This document shows, piece after piece, positions 37,953 to 46,280 of a DNA stretch of 58,451 bases. Source of the stretch: Stenotrophomonas sp. Ste86. Its GTDB lineage: Bacteria > Pseudomonadota > Gammaproteobacteria > Xanthomonadales > Xanthomonadaceae. Position 1 is the first letter of the stretch. Every line of letters begins with the position of its first letter. A program made the translations under genes and the position numbers. The DNA lies in the NCBI RefSeq assembly GCF_024519465.1, contig NZ_JALJRW010000023.1, forward strand, positions 1 through 58,451, in the 5' to 3' direction. The notes under the pieces are model-generated. The model was given only the letters and a program-made list of their open reading frames with translations. It did not search any database and was not told the origin of the DNA.

Positions 37953-39878
37953 ATGCCCCACCCCGCCCGCGCCCTGGCGCTCGCCATCGCCGCCCTGCTG
38001 GTGTTCAGCACCGCCGCACCGGCAGAAGCCGCCAAGAAGAAGGCCAACCGGCCGGCCGCCGCGCAGACCCGGCAGGCCGCCAAACCCAAGGCAAAACCGC
38101 GCCCGCGCCCCGCCGCGGCGCCGGCCCGCCAGCCCCTCGTGCGCCAGCAGACCAAGGCCGCCCAGCTCAACCGCATCTACGATGAATACTGGGATGCCTC
38201 GATGCGGCTCAATCCGCTGCAGGCCACCTTCCAGGGCGACAGCCGCCACAACGACCAACTGCCCAACATTCTCTCGGCCGCCTACCGCCAGCAGTCGCAC
38301 GACTTCACCGTGGAATGGCTGGGCAAAGTGGAGAAGATCGGCCCCGATGGCCTCACCGGCCAGGACCTGCTGAGCTACGAGATCTTCGTACGCGACGCGC
38401 GCATGTCCGTCGCCGCCGAGCAGTATCCCAGCTGGATGCTGCCGGTCAGCCAGTACTACAACCTGGGCAGCATCATGGCGATCCTCGGCTCCGGCTCGGG
38501 CGCCCAGCCGTTCAACACGGTGAAGGATTACGACAACTGGTCCAAGCGTTCGCTGGGCATCGGCCCGCTGTTCGACCAGGCCATCGCCAACATGCGCCAG
38601 GGCATGGCCGCCGGCGTCGTGCAGCCGCGCGACCTGATGGAAAAGGTGCTGCCGCAGCTGGATGCGGTGATCAAGCCCACTGCCGAGGAAACCCTGTTCT
38701 GGGCGCCGGTGCGCAACCTGCCCGCCGACATCCCGGACGCGGAAAAGACCCGCATCGCCGCCGAATACAAACGCATGATCGAGTACCGGATCATGCCGGC
38801 CTACCGCGCCCTGCGCGGCTTCATCGCCACCGAATACCTGCCCGCCACGCGCAGCAGCGATGGCCTGGGCGCGCTGCCCAAGGGCCAGGCCTGGTATGGG
38901 CAGAACATCGTGCAGAGCACTGCATCCACCCTGGATGCGCAGCAGATCCACAGCATGGCCGAACAACGCGTGGCCACCCTGCAGGCGCAGATCGCGGGCA
39001 TTCTGAAGGACAACAGGATCCGCGGCTCGCAGCAGAAAGTGCTGCGCAACATGCGCACGGACAAGAGCTTCCAATACGCCAATGGCGAGGCCCTGCTCAA
39101 CCGCTACCGGCAGTTGCAGACCCAGGTCGCCGGCCGCCTGCCGGCCCTGCTCGGCACGCTGCCGAAGGCGCCGATGGAAATACACGCGGTCGAACCCGAG
39201 CGCGCTGCAGCCGCCTCGGCGGTGAGTTACCAGCAGCCGCTGCCGGATGGCCTGCGCCCGGGCATCCTGTACGTCAACACCGGCAACCTGGCAAGCCGGC
39301 GGCGCTGGGCCACCCCGATGCAGTTCCTGCACGAAGGCATCCCGGGCCACCACGTGCAGCTGGGCCTGCAGCAGGAACTGGACAAGCTGCCGCGCTTCCG
39401 TCGCCTGGGCGGCGACATCGCCTTCATCGAAGGCTGGGGCCTGTATGCCGAATCGCTGGGCGACCCACTCGGCGTCTACCAGGATCCTTACGAACGCATC
39501 GGCTACCTGCAGGCCGCGCTGACCCGCGCCGCGCGCATGGCCGCCGACACCGGCCTGCATGCGCAGGGCTGGAGCAAGCGCCAGGCGGTGGACTACCTGG
39601 TCAAGACCGCCGACATGCCGGCCGAAGATGCCACTGCTGAAGTGGAACGCTTCATGGCATTGCCCGGGCAGACGCTGCCCAATGGCCTGGGCGAACTGAA
39701 GATGTTCGAGCTGCGCGACCGTGCCAAGGCTGCACTGGGCCCGCGTTTTGACCTGCGTCGCTTCCACGAGGAAGTGCTGCGCGACGGTTCGATGCCGCTC
39801 GATATCCTCGATGCCAAGCTGCAGCGCTGGATCGCCAGTGAAACCGCCGGCACGCCGGCGCCCGCCGCCAGTCCCTGA
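37953..39878 (+). CDS. Exported DUF885 metallopeptidase-like protein
   Basis: A 641-residue protein with a signal peptide (ALALAIAALLVFSTAAPAEA), then a basic, alanine/proline-rich linker, then a DUF885 domain. The zinc motif HEGIPGHH (HExxxHH type) is at about residue 460, followed by FIEGWGLYAESLG with the third ligand. QYYNLG, GQAWYGQNIV and RMAADTGLHAQGWSKRQAVDYL are also typical. Relatives are believed to be carboxypeptidase- or angiotensin-converting-enzyme-like peptidases, but the substrate is unknown. The start at 37953 is chosen because it gives a normal signal peptide. Confidence 0.9.
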   Translation: MPHPARALALAIAALLVFSTAAPAEAAKKKANRPAAAQTRQAAKPKAKPRPRPAAAPARQPLVRQQTKAAQLNRIYDEYWDASMRLNPLQATFQGDSRHNDQLPNILSAAYRQQSHDFTVEWLGKVEKIGPDGLTGQDLLSYEIFVRDARMSVAAEQYPSWMLPVSQYYNLGSIMAILGSGSGAQPFNTVKDYDNWSKRSLGIGPLFDQAIANMRQGMAAGVVQPRDLMEKVLPQLDAVIKPTAEETLFWAPVRNLPADIPDAEKTRIAAEYKRMIEYRIMPAYRALRGFIATEYLPATRSSDGLGALPKGQAWYGQNIVQSTASTLDAQQIHSMAEQRVATLQAQIAGILKDNRIRGSQQKVLRNMRTDKSFQYANGEALLNRYRQLQTQVAGRLPALLGTLPKAPMEIHAVEPERAAAASAVSYQQPLPDGLRPGILYVNTGNLASRRRWATPMQFLHEGIPGHHVQLGLQQELDKLPRFRRLGGDIAFIEGWGLYAESLGDPLGVYQDPYERIGYLQAALTRAARMAADTGLHAQGWSKRQAVDYLVKTADMPAEDATAEVERFMALPGQTLPNGLGELKMFELRDRAKAALGPRFDLRRFHEEVLRDGSMPLDILDAKLQRWIASETAGTPAPAASP

Positions 39879-39898
39879 CCTCGCCCCGGGAACCGGCC

Positions 39899-40981
39899 AT
39901 GCACATGACACCGCGTCCGCGCTGGATCAACGCGATGTGCATCGGCCTGCTCGCGGCCGGCAGCGTCTTCGCCGCGCCGGTGCTGACGCCGCCGGACCCG
40001 GGCATCGATGCGTTGTTGCAGCGCTACGACGGCCAGGTGCCCGGCGCGGCGGTGCTGGTGCTGCACGACGGACAGCCGGTGTTCCAGCGCGGCTACGGCC
40101 TGGCCGTCCTCGAGGACGGCACCTCGGTGACCGCACAGAGCAACTTCCGCCTGGCCTCGCTGAGCAAGCAGTTCACCGCGGCGGCGATCCTGCTGTTGGC
40201 CGAGGATGGCCGTTTGACCCTGGATGACCCGCTCAAGCGCTGGTTGCCCTCGCTGCCGCGCGCCGCCGATGCGATCACCCTGCGCCAACTGCTCAGCCAT
40301 ACCAGCGGCCTGCTCGACTACGAAGACCTGCTGCCGCCCGGTGCGACGGCACAGGTGCACGACAACGACGTGCTGCACCTGCTGGAAACCCAGGACCGCA
40401 CGCGCTTCGCCCCCGGCAGCCGCTACCGTTACAGCAACAGCGGATATGCGCTGCTGGCGCTGGTGGTGGCCAAGGCGTCCGGGCAGGATTTCGCCAGTTT
40501 TCTGAAGGCGCGTATCTTCAGCCCGCTGGGGATGGATGCCAGCGTCGCCCACCAGGACGGCGTGGACGATGTGGCGCATCGCGCGTACGGCTATAGCCAG
40601 ATCGACGGACGCTGGCAGCGCACGGACCAGAGCCCCACCAGCGCGGTACTCGGCGACGGCGGCATCTATTCCTCGCTGGCCGACCTGGCCAAATGGGACG
40701 CGGCACTGTACGACACGCGTCTGCTGAAGGCAGCGTCCTTGCGCCAGGCATTCGCGCCGGCCACCGCCACCGAGGAACCGGACGTGCCGTTCTACGGCTT
40801 CGGCTGGCGCCTCAACGGCCAGGCGCAATGGCACAGCGGGGAGAGCATCGGCTTCCGCAACGTGATCCTGCGTTATCCCGCACACCGCCTGACGGTGATC
40901 ATCCTGAGCAACCGCGACGGCCCCGAACCCTATCCGCTGGCGCAGCAGATCGCACGACGCTGGCTGGACACCCTGCAATGA
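39899..40981 (+). CDS. Serine hydrolase of the beta-lactamase class C / esterase family
   Basis: A 360-residue exported protein (signal peptide ending near SVFAAP). The active-site SxxK is S87-K90 in RLASLSKQF, and the YxN is Y178-N180 in RYSNSGY. Instead of KTG, the third motif is HSGES near residue 316, as in many esterase or D-amino-peptidase-like members; it is therefore probably not a true beta-lactamase. LLSHTSGL, PLGMDAS and YSSLADLAKW are typical. The VOC gene starts inside its stop codon (ATGA). Confidence 0.9.
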   Translation: MHMTPRPRWINAMCIGLLAAGSVFAAPVLTPPDPGIDALLQRYDGQVPGAAVLVLHDGQPVFQRGYGLAVLEDGTSVTAQSNFRLASLSKQFTAAAILLLAEDGRLTLDDPLKRWLPSLPRAADAITLRQLLSHTSGLLDYEDLLPPGATAQVHDNDVLHLLETQDRTRFAPGSRYRYSNSGYALLALVVAKASGQDFASFLKARIFSPLGMDASVAHQDGVDDVAHRAYGYSQIDGRWQRTDQSPTSAVLGDGGIYSSLADLAKWDAALYDTRLLKAASLRQAFAPATATEEPDVPFYGFGWRLNGQAQWHSGESIGFRNVILRYPAHRLTVIILSNRDGPEPYPLAQQIARRWLDTLQ

Positions 40982-41397
40982 CCCACGACCACGACACCCC
41001 GCTGCTCGGCGTCCACCATGTGGCGCTGATCGGTTCGGACTACGCGCGCTCCAGGGCGTTCTACACCGAGGTCCTTGGCCTGCGGGTGCTGGACGAAAAC
41101 TACCGCGCCGCGCGCGATTCCTGGAAGCTCGACCTGGCCCTGCCCGACGGCAGCCAGTTGGAGCTGTTCTCTTTCCCGCACGCCCCGCCCCGCCCAAGCC
41201 GCCCGGAAGCCCAGGGGCTGCGTCATCTCGCGTTCCGGGTAGCGGCGCTGGAGCCGATGATCGCGCGCCTGGCCGCGGCCGATGTCGCCTGCGAGGCGAT
41301 CCGTACCGACGAATACACCGGCCGCCGCTTCACCTTCTTCGCCGACCCGGACGGACTGCCGCTGGAGCTGTACGAGATCCCCGCCGAGGGCGGCTGA
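40978..41397 (+). CDS. VOC (glyoxalase-like) protein
   Basis: A 139-residue metal-binding protein with the vicinal oxygen chelate fold in two halves. GVHHVALIGSDYARSRAFYTEVLGL is followed by SQLELFSFP, then LRHLAFRVAALEPMIARL and FFADPDGLPLELYEIP. The putative metal ligands are His in VHHVAL, Glu in LELFSF, His in RHLAF and Glu in LELYEI. It resembles the GloA2/YaeR group, whose substrate is uncertain. It overlaps the upstream hydrolase gene by four bases (ATGA), so they are cotranslated. Confidence 0.88.
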   Translation: MTHDHDTPLLGVHHVALIGSDYARSRAFYTEVLGLRVLDENYRAARDSWKLDLALPDGSQLELFSFPHAPPRPSRPEAQGLRHLAFRVAALEPMIARLAAADVACEAIRTDEYTGRRFTFFADPDGLPLELYEIPAEGG

Positions 41398-41495
41398 ACA
41401 GGGTCGGCGGTGCGTTCCGTACCGGAGCGAATGGGTATACAGTCGGCCTGTACCGGCCCAGCGCCGGCATTCACGAACTCCCTGGGAGGGGAAAC

Positions 41496-41939
41496 ATGCG
41501 CAAGACTTTGAAGACCCTGCTGCTGGCACTGCCGCTGATGCTGGCCGCCATGTCGGCCAGTGCGGCCGATGGTGCGGTCGGCCGCTGGAAAACCATCGAC
41601 GACAAGACCGGCAAGGTAAAGTCGATCGTGGAGATCACCCAGGCCACCAACGGCACCCTGACCGGCAAGGTGGTGGAGATCCTGCATTCGGACAAGGGCC
41701 CCAATCCGGTCTGCGACGGTTGCGAAGGCGCCAACAAGAACAAGCCGGTCAAGGGCATGACGATCCTGTGGAACCTCAAGGCCGACGGCGCCAACGCCTG
41801 GTCCGGCGGCACCATCCTGGACCCGGGCAACGGCAAGACCTACAAGTCCAAGGCCAAGCTGCAGACCGGCGGCGCCAAGCTCGACGTCTCCGGCTGCATC
41901 GCCTTCATCTGCCGCTCCCAGACATGGGTGCGTGAGTAA
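41496..41939 (+). CDS. Exported DUF2147 protein
   Basis: A 147-residue protein with a signal peptide (TLLLALPLMLAAMSASA). The DUF2147 fold is seen in GAVGRWKTIDDKTGKVKSIVEI, GTLTGKVVEIL, NPVCDGCEG, GMTILWNLKADGANAWSGG and ILDPGNGKTYKSKAKL. Cysteine pairs CDGC and CIAFIC may form disulfides. Function unknown; family members are often found near stress and lipid genes. The start MRKTLK at 41496 has GGAGGGG upstream. Confidence 0.92.
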   Translation: MRKTLKTLLLALPLMLAAMSASAADGAVGRWKTIDDKTGKVKSIVEITQATNGTLTGKVVEILHSDKGPNPVCDGCEGANKNKPVKGMTILWNLKADGANAWSGGTILDPGNGKTYKSKAKLQTGGAKLDVSGCIAFICRSQTWVRE

Positions 41940-42005
41940 TCTGGCGCTGTTTGTCTAGTCATTGCTGCGGTGTGGTCGAGGCGGGTTCAACCCCACCGGG
42001 AGAAG

Positions 42006-42038
42006 AAGGCCGAAGCGGCTGCGCCGCTTCGGCCTTTT
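42006..42038 (+). terminator. Strong terminator after the DUF2147 gene
   Basis: A 14-bp perfect stem, AAGGCCGAAGCGGC with its complement, a 3-base loop and a following TTTT. It is 66 bases after the stop codon and is the best terminator in this part. Confidence 0.88.
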
Positions 42039-42198
42039 GCATTTCAACTCCCCCCCACACCCCGAACCAAACCGCTCTGGCTCCGGCTTCGGTACGCAGA
42101 AGCGCAGCCCATTTCGATTCGATTCGATCCGTTTCGGTCCGGCCCGCTCCGCTCAGCTTCGGCCCCACCCGCCTTTCCCCTGCACACCAGCCAACTGT

Positions 42199-42392
42199 GG
42201 AAGGGTTGGGGTGGGTGAGGTTGCGGGGCCCTCCACCGCATGGATGCGGTGGCGGAGCTTACATGGGTGAGGGCGCATTGCTTGCGAGGCACTGCCTCGC
42301 ATGCGTCCGAACGCACAGCCGCCAGCGGCTGGGCCGGGCCGCGGAGCGGGACTTGCAGCGTGCCCCGCGGCCTCACCCACCCCAGCCCTCCC
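42199..42392. repeat. Large nested palindrome upstream of metG
   Basis: Arms 42199-42228 (starts GGAAGGGTTGGGGTGGG) and 42363-42392 (ends CACCCACCCCAGCCCTCCC) pair over 30 bases with 4 mismatches. Three of them would be G-U pairs in a plus-strand RNA. Smaller hairpins lie inside: CCACCGCAT/ATGCGGTGG around 42233-42253 and TGCGAGGCA/TGCCTCGCA around 42284-42303. It could be a mobile palindrome or an RNA structure in the metG leader; neither is shown. Confidence 0.6.
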
Positions 42393-42525
42393 CCAGCAGA
42401 CCGGTCAATAGGCTTCGGCTTCGGCTTCGGCTGTGGCCCTGGCTCCAGTTTCGAAAAAAAGCCCGCCGCAGGCGCCCACCCCCTCCATGCGATAATCCCC
42501 AGTCCCCAAAGCAACAACGCAGACC

Positions 42526-44601
42526 ATGACCCGCACCGCTCTCGTCACCACCGCCCTGCCCTACGCCAACGGCCCGCTCCACCTGGGCCACCTGGTCGGC
42601 TACATCCAGGCTGACATCTGGGTGCGCGCGCGGCGAATGAGCGGCGGCAAGACCTGGTTCGTCTGCGCCGATGACACCCATGGCACCCCGATCATGCTCG
42701 CCGCCGAAAAGGCCGGCGTCAGCCCGGAAGCCTTCATCGCCAACATCCAGGCCAGTCACGAACGCGACTTTGCCGCCTTCGGCGTCGCCTTCGACCACTA
42801 CGACTCCACCAACTCGGCCGCCAACAAAGCCCTGACCGAAGCCTTCTACCTCAAGCTTGAGGCCGAAGGCCACATCGCGCGCCGCTCCGTGGCCCAGTTC
42901 TACGATCCGGCCAAGGGCATGTTCCTGCCCGACCGCTACATCAAGGGCATCTGCCCGGTCTGCAGCAGCCCGGACCAGTACGGCGACAACTGCGAAGTGT
43001 GCGGCGCCACTTACGGCCCCACTGAACTCAAGGACCCGCGCTCGGTCATCTCCGGGGCCACCCCGGAAATGCGCGACTCCGAACATTTCTTCTTCGAAGT
43101 CGGCCGCTTTGAAGGCTTCCTGCGCGAGTGGCTGGACGGCGACGTCGCCCTGCCCGGCGTCAAGGCCAAGCTCGGCGAATGGCTCAATGCCGAAGGCGGC
43201 CTGCGCGCCTGGGACATTTCCCGCGACGCGCCGTACTTCGGCTTCGAAATCCCCGGCCAGCCCGGCAAGTACTTCTACGTCTGGCTGGATGCGCCGATCG
43301 GCTACCTGTCCAGCTTCCAGACCCTGTGCGCCAAGAACGGGGAAGATTTCGACGCCCACCTGCGCGCCGGTTCCAGCACCGAACTGCACCACTTCATCGG
43401 CAAGGACATCGTCAATTTCCACGGCCTGTTCTGGCCGGCCGTGCTGCACGGCACCGGCCATCGCGCGCCGACGCGCCTGCACGTCAATGGCTACCTGATG
43501 GTCGACGGCGCCAAGATGTCCAAGTCGCGCGGCACCTTCGTCATGGCGCGTACCTACCTGGATGTCGGCCTGGAAGCCGAAGCGCTGCGCTACTACTTCG
43601 CCGCCAAGTCCGGCGGCGGCGTTGAAGACCTCGACCTCAACCTGGGCGACTTCATCGCGCGCGTCAACGCCGACCTGGTCGGCAAGTTCGTCAACCTGGC
43701 CAGCCGCTGCGCCGGCTTCATCAGCAAGCGCTTCGATGGCCGCCTGGCCGACAGCCTGCCCGATGCCGCCCAGTACGACCGCTTCGTCGCCGCCCTCGCC
43801 CCGATCCGTGAGGCGTACGAGCGCAACGACCCGGCCGCCGCCGTGCGCCTGACCATGACCCTGGCCGACGAAGCCAACCGCTACATCGACGACCAGAAGC
43901 CGTGGGTGATCGCCAAGCAGGACGGCGCCGACGCGCAGCTGCAGGCGGTCTGCACCCAGGGCTTGAACCTGTTCCGCGTGCTGGTCACCGCACTACGGCC
44001 GATCCTGCCGGCCACCGCCGCGCAGGCCGAAACCTTCCTCGCCGCACCGGTGCAGGACTGGACCGACATCGCCCGCCCGCTGACCGCACACACCATCGCG
44101 GTGTACGCACCGCTGTTCACCCGAATCGACCCGAAAATGATCGACGCCATGACCGACGCCTCCAAAGACACCCTCGCCGCCCCCGCCCCCGCCGCCGCCC
44201 CGGCCAAGCCTGCCAAGCCGGCACCCGCGCCCGCACCGGCGGTAGCCGCCGCCCCGACCGACGGCCCGGCCTATATCGGCATCGACGACTTCGCCAAGCT
44301 CGACCTGCGGATCGGCAAGGTGCTGGCCTGCGAGTTCGTCGAAGGCTCGGACAAGCTGCTGCGCTTCGAACTGGATGCCGGTGATCTCGGCAAGCGCCAG
44401 ATCTTCTCCGGCATCCGCGCCAGCTACGGCGAGCCGGAAAAACTGGTCGGCCGCAGCGTGGTGTTCATCGCCAACCTGGCCCCGCGCAAGATGCGTTTCG
44501 GCCTGAGCGAGGGCATGATCCTCTCGGCCGGTTTCGACGGCGGCGACCTGGCCCTGCTCGATGCCGACAGCAGCGCCCAGCCCGGCATGCCGGTGCGCTG
44601 A
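42526..44601 (+). CDS. metG: Methionyl-tRNA synthetase
   Basis: A 691-residue class I synthetase with the extra C-terminal tRNA-binding domain. HLGH is at residues 19-22, the zinc knuckle is CPVCSSPDQYGDNCEVCGATY and KMSKSRGTF starts at about residue 330. A linker rich in alanine, proline and lysine (about 545-585) joins a dimerising OB-fold domain (DFAKLDLRIGKVLACEFVEGSDKLLRFELD). The full length fits the long type found in E. coli. The start is ATG at 42526. Confidence 0.97.
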   Translation: MTRTALVTTALPYANGPLHLGHLVGYIQADIWVRARRMSGGKTWFVCADDTHGTPIMLAAEKAGVSPEAFIANIQASHERDFAAFGVAFDHYDSTNSAANKALTEAFYLKLEAEGHIARRSVAQFYDPAKGMFLPDRYIKGICPVCSSPDQYGDNCEVCGATYGPTELKDPRSVISGATPEMRDSEHFFFEVGRFEGFLREWLDGDVALPGVKAKLGEWLNAEGGLRAWDISRDAPYFGFEIPGQPGKYFYVWLDAPIGYLSSFQTLCAKNGEDFDAHLRAGSSTELHHFIGKDIVNFHGLFWPAVLHGTGHRAPTRLHVNGYLMVDGAKMSKSRGTFVMARTYLDVGLEAEALRYYFAAKSGGGVEDLDLNLGDFIARVNADLVGKFVNLASRCAGFISKRFDGRLADSLPDAAQYDRFVAALAPIREAYERNDPAAAVRLTMTLADEANRYIDDQKPWVIAKQDGADAQLQAVCTQGLNLFRVLVTALRPILPATAAQAETFLAAPVQDWTDIARPLTAHTIAVYAPLFTRIDPKMIDAMTDASKDTLAAPAPAAAPAKPAKPAPAPAPAVAAAPTDGPAYIGIDDFAKLDLRIGKVLACEFVEGSDKLLRFELDAGDLGKRQIFSGIRASYGEPEKLVGRSVVFIANLAPRKMRFGLSEGMILSAGFDGGDLALLDADSSAQPGMPVR

Positions 44602-44662
44602 TCGCAACGAAGGGGCGGCCCTGCCGCCCTGTCCTGCTGGCCTGCACGGAGGAAGCTGCGGT

Positions 44663-45253
44663 TTGGAACTGGCCTTGTTCGATTTCGACCACACGGTCAC
44701 CACCTGCGACACGTACGGCCGTTTCCTGCGCCGCGTGGCGACGCCGGAGCAGCTCGCCCAGGCCTGGTGGAAAGTCGGGCCGTGGCTGCTGGCTTACCGG
44801 CTCAAGCTGATATCGGCCGCGCGCATCCGCGCCCGCGTCACCCGCCTGACCTTCAGCAACCGTCACAGCGATGACATCGCCACCCAGGCCGCCGGCTATG
44901 CGCGCGATGTGCTGCCCGACGTGGTGCGCCCGCAGATGCTGGAACAGATCCGCTGGCACCTGCAGCAACGGCATACCGTGGTGATCGTGTCCGGCTCGCT
45001 GGATCTGTACCTGCGCCCGTGGTGCGAATCGCTTGGTCTGGGCCTGATCTGCAACCGTCTGGAAAGCCGCGATGGACGCCTCACCGGTCGCTACGCCGAT
45101 GGCGACTGTGGCCCACGCAAGGTCGAACACATCCGCCAGCGCTACGACCTGTCACGCTTCCAGCGCATCCACGCCTACGGCGACAGCGCGGAAGACCGTC
45201 CGATGCTGGCCCTCGCCCACGATCGCTGGTATCGCGGCAAACCTTTGAAATGA
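44663..45253 (+). CDS. HAD-IB family phosphatase
   Basis: A 196-residue cytoplasmic phosphatase with the DxDxT nucleophile motif LFDFDHTVT near the N-terminus, [19 protein letters not shown] as motif II, and [14 protein letters not shown] as motif IV. These place it in the HAD-IB group (phosphoserine-phosphatase-like and phosphatidylglycerophosphatase-type enzymes). The substrate is unknown. No ATG is available near the motif: the start is taken as TTG at 44663, with GGAGG 10 bases upstream. It follows metG by 61 bases and may be transcribed with it. Confidence 0.87.
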   Translation: MELALFDFDHTVTTCDTYGRFLRRVATPEQLAQAWWKVGPWLLAYRLKLISAARIRARVTRLTFSNRHSDDIATQAAGYARDVLPDVVRPQMLEQIRWHLQQRHTVVIVSGSLDLYLRPWCESLGLGLICNRLESRDGRLTGRYADGDCGPRKVEHIRQRYDLSRFQRIHAYGDSAEDRPMLALAHDRWYRGKPLK

Positions 45254-45278
45254 AGACCCCGCGCAGCCGACGCCACGC

Positions 45279-45695
45279 ATGATCACCCCAACGTCCCTGA
45301 CCGAACGCCTCGACCGCCTGCTGCCGCAGACCCAATGCGGTCAATGCGGCTATGACGGTTGCCGTCCCTATGCCGAGGCCATGGCCCGCGGCGAGGCCGG
45401 CGTGGATCACTGCCCACCCGGCGGTGATGACGGCGCCCGGGCACTGGCGCGTGTACTGGGTGTACCTGCAGTGCCATTCGACCGCAGCCGGGGCGAATAT
45501 ACGCCCGCGCAGGTGGCGCTGATCATCGAGGCGGACTGCATCGGCTGCACCAAGTGCATCCAGGCCTGCCCGGTGGATGCCATCGTCGGCGGTGCCAAAT
45601 ACATGCACACCGTCATCGCCGACCTGTGCACCGGTTGCGCGCTGTGCATTCCACCGTGCCCGGTGGATTGCATCGACCTGATCGCAGCGCGCTGA
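45279..45695 (+). CDS. RnfB-type iron-sulfur protein, soluble short form
   Basis: A 138-residue protein with an Fe4-S domain (C20, C23, C28 and C45: CGQCGYDGC ... HCPPG) and two ferredoxin-like 4Fe-4S sets ([15 protein letters not shown] and [15 protein letters not shown]). This is the layout of RnfB/RsxB, but the N-terminal membrane helix of the usual 190-residue protein is missing. No rnfA, C, D, G or E gene is near. It could be an electron carrier of its own or work with subunits elsewhere. It begins 25 bases after the HAD gene. Confidence 0.9.
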   Translation: MITPTSLTERLDRLLPQTQCGQCGYDGCRPYAEAMARGEAGVDHCPPGGDDGARALARVLGVPAVPFDRSRGEYTPAQVALIIEADCIGCTKCIQACPVDAIVGGAKYMHTVIADLCTGCALCIPPCPVDCIDLIAAR

Positions 45696-45737
45696 TGCCG
45701 TGCAGCCGAGCGATATGCCCGGCTGCCATTCGGCCCG

Positions 45738-46085
45738 TTACGGCAGTGCCGCGGTGATCACGATCTCCACCTTCCAGCTCGGATCGGCCAGCTTGGCCTC
45801 CACCGTCGCGCGTGCCGGCGTCATGCCCGCCACCACCCACTCATCCCACGCGGCATTCATGCCGGCGAAATCGTTGATGTCGGCCAGGAACACTTCCGCA
45901 CGCAACACGTGCTGCTTGTCGCTGGCCACCAGCGCCAGCAGCTTGTCGATCTCTTCCAGCACCTGCCGGGTCTGGCCGGTGATGTCCTGGCTGGTGTCTT
46001 CGGGAATCTGCCCGGACAGATAGGCGACCTTGTTGTGTACGGTCATTTCGGACATGCGCGGACCGACATCGAAACGTTCCAACAT
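45738..46085 (-). CDS. RidA family enamine/imine deaminase-like protein
   Basis: A 115-residue protein of the YjgF/RidA family, which hydrolyses reactive enamines and imines. AYLSGQIPEDTSQDITGQTRQVLEEIDKLL is the family core, and the arginine in MTPARATVEAKL corresponds to the substrate-binding Arg105 of RidA. The C-terminus VEIVITAALP is typical of the trimer interface. AGGAG lies 8 bases before the ATG at 46085 on the minus strand. It is divergent from mprF. Confidence 0.92.
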   Translation of the reverse strand: MLERFDVGPRMSEMTVHNKVAYLSGQIPEDTSQDITGQTRQVLEEIDKLLALVASDKQHVLRAEVFLADINDFAGMNAAWDEWVVAGMTPARATVEAKLADPSWKVEIVITAALP

Positions 46086-46280
46086 GGCGTGTTCTCCTCT
46101 GGATGAAGGGACATTGTCACCGATGCGGTGTGCGCCTGTCCGTGCCCGGTGTCCTTGCCGCCACGGCGTGCACAGCGCACACCCTTGGCAAGCGTGCGCA
46201 TCAGGCGCACGATGCGCCCGCACCCTGCACCGCCTCCTGCCTTGACTCTTTCATCGCCCCCCACGGAGCACGCTACACCG

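Larger units (their letters stand above)
41940..42525. other. Intergenic region before metG, rich in palindromes and short repeats
   Basis: These 586 bases contain a strong terminator (42006-42038), a stretch of low-complexity C and CTCC/TTCG repeats (42046-42170, including GATTCGATTCGAT), the large palindrome 42199-42392, and a GGCTTC triplicate at about 42413-42432. A GATAAT box at 42491-42496 may be the -10 of metG, without a clear -35. No gene was found. Confidence 0.7.

Noticed and set aside
41960..42005. A tRNA T-arm-like GGGTTCAACCCCACC after the DUF2147 gene
   Set aside because: No acceptor, D or anticodon arm could be drawn around it, so it is not a tRNA or clear remnant.
41960..42520. 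Open frames of 100-190 codons before metG
   Set aside because: They are proline/arginine-rich, low in complexity, and run through the terminator and palindrome.
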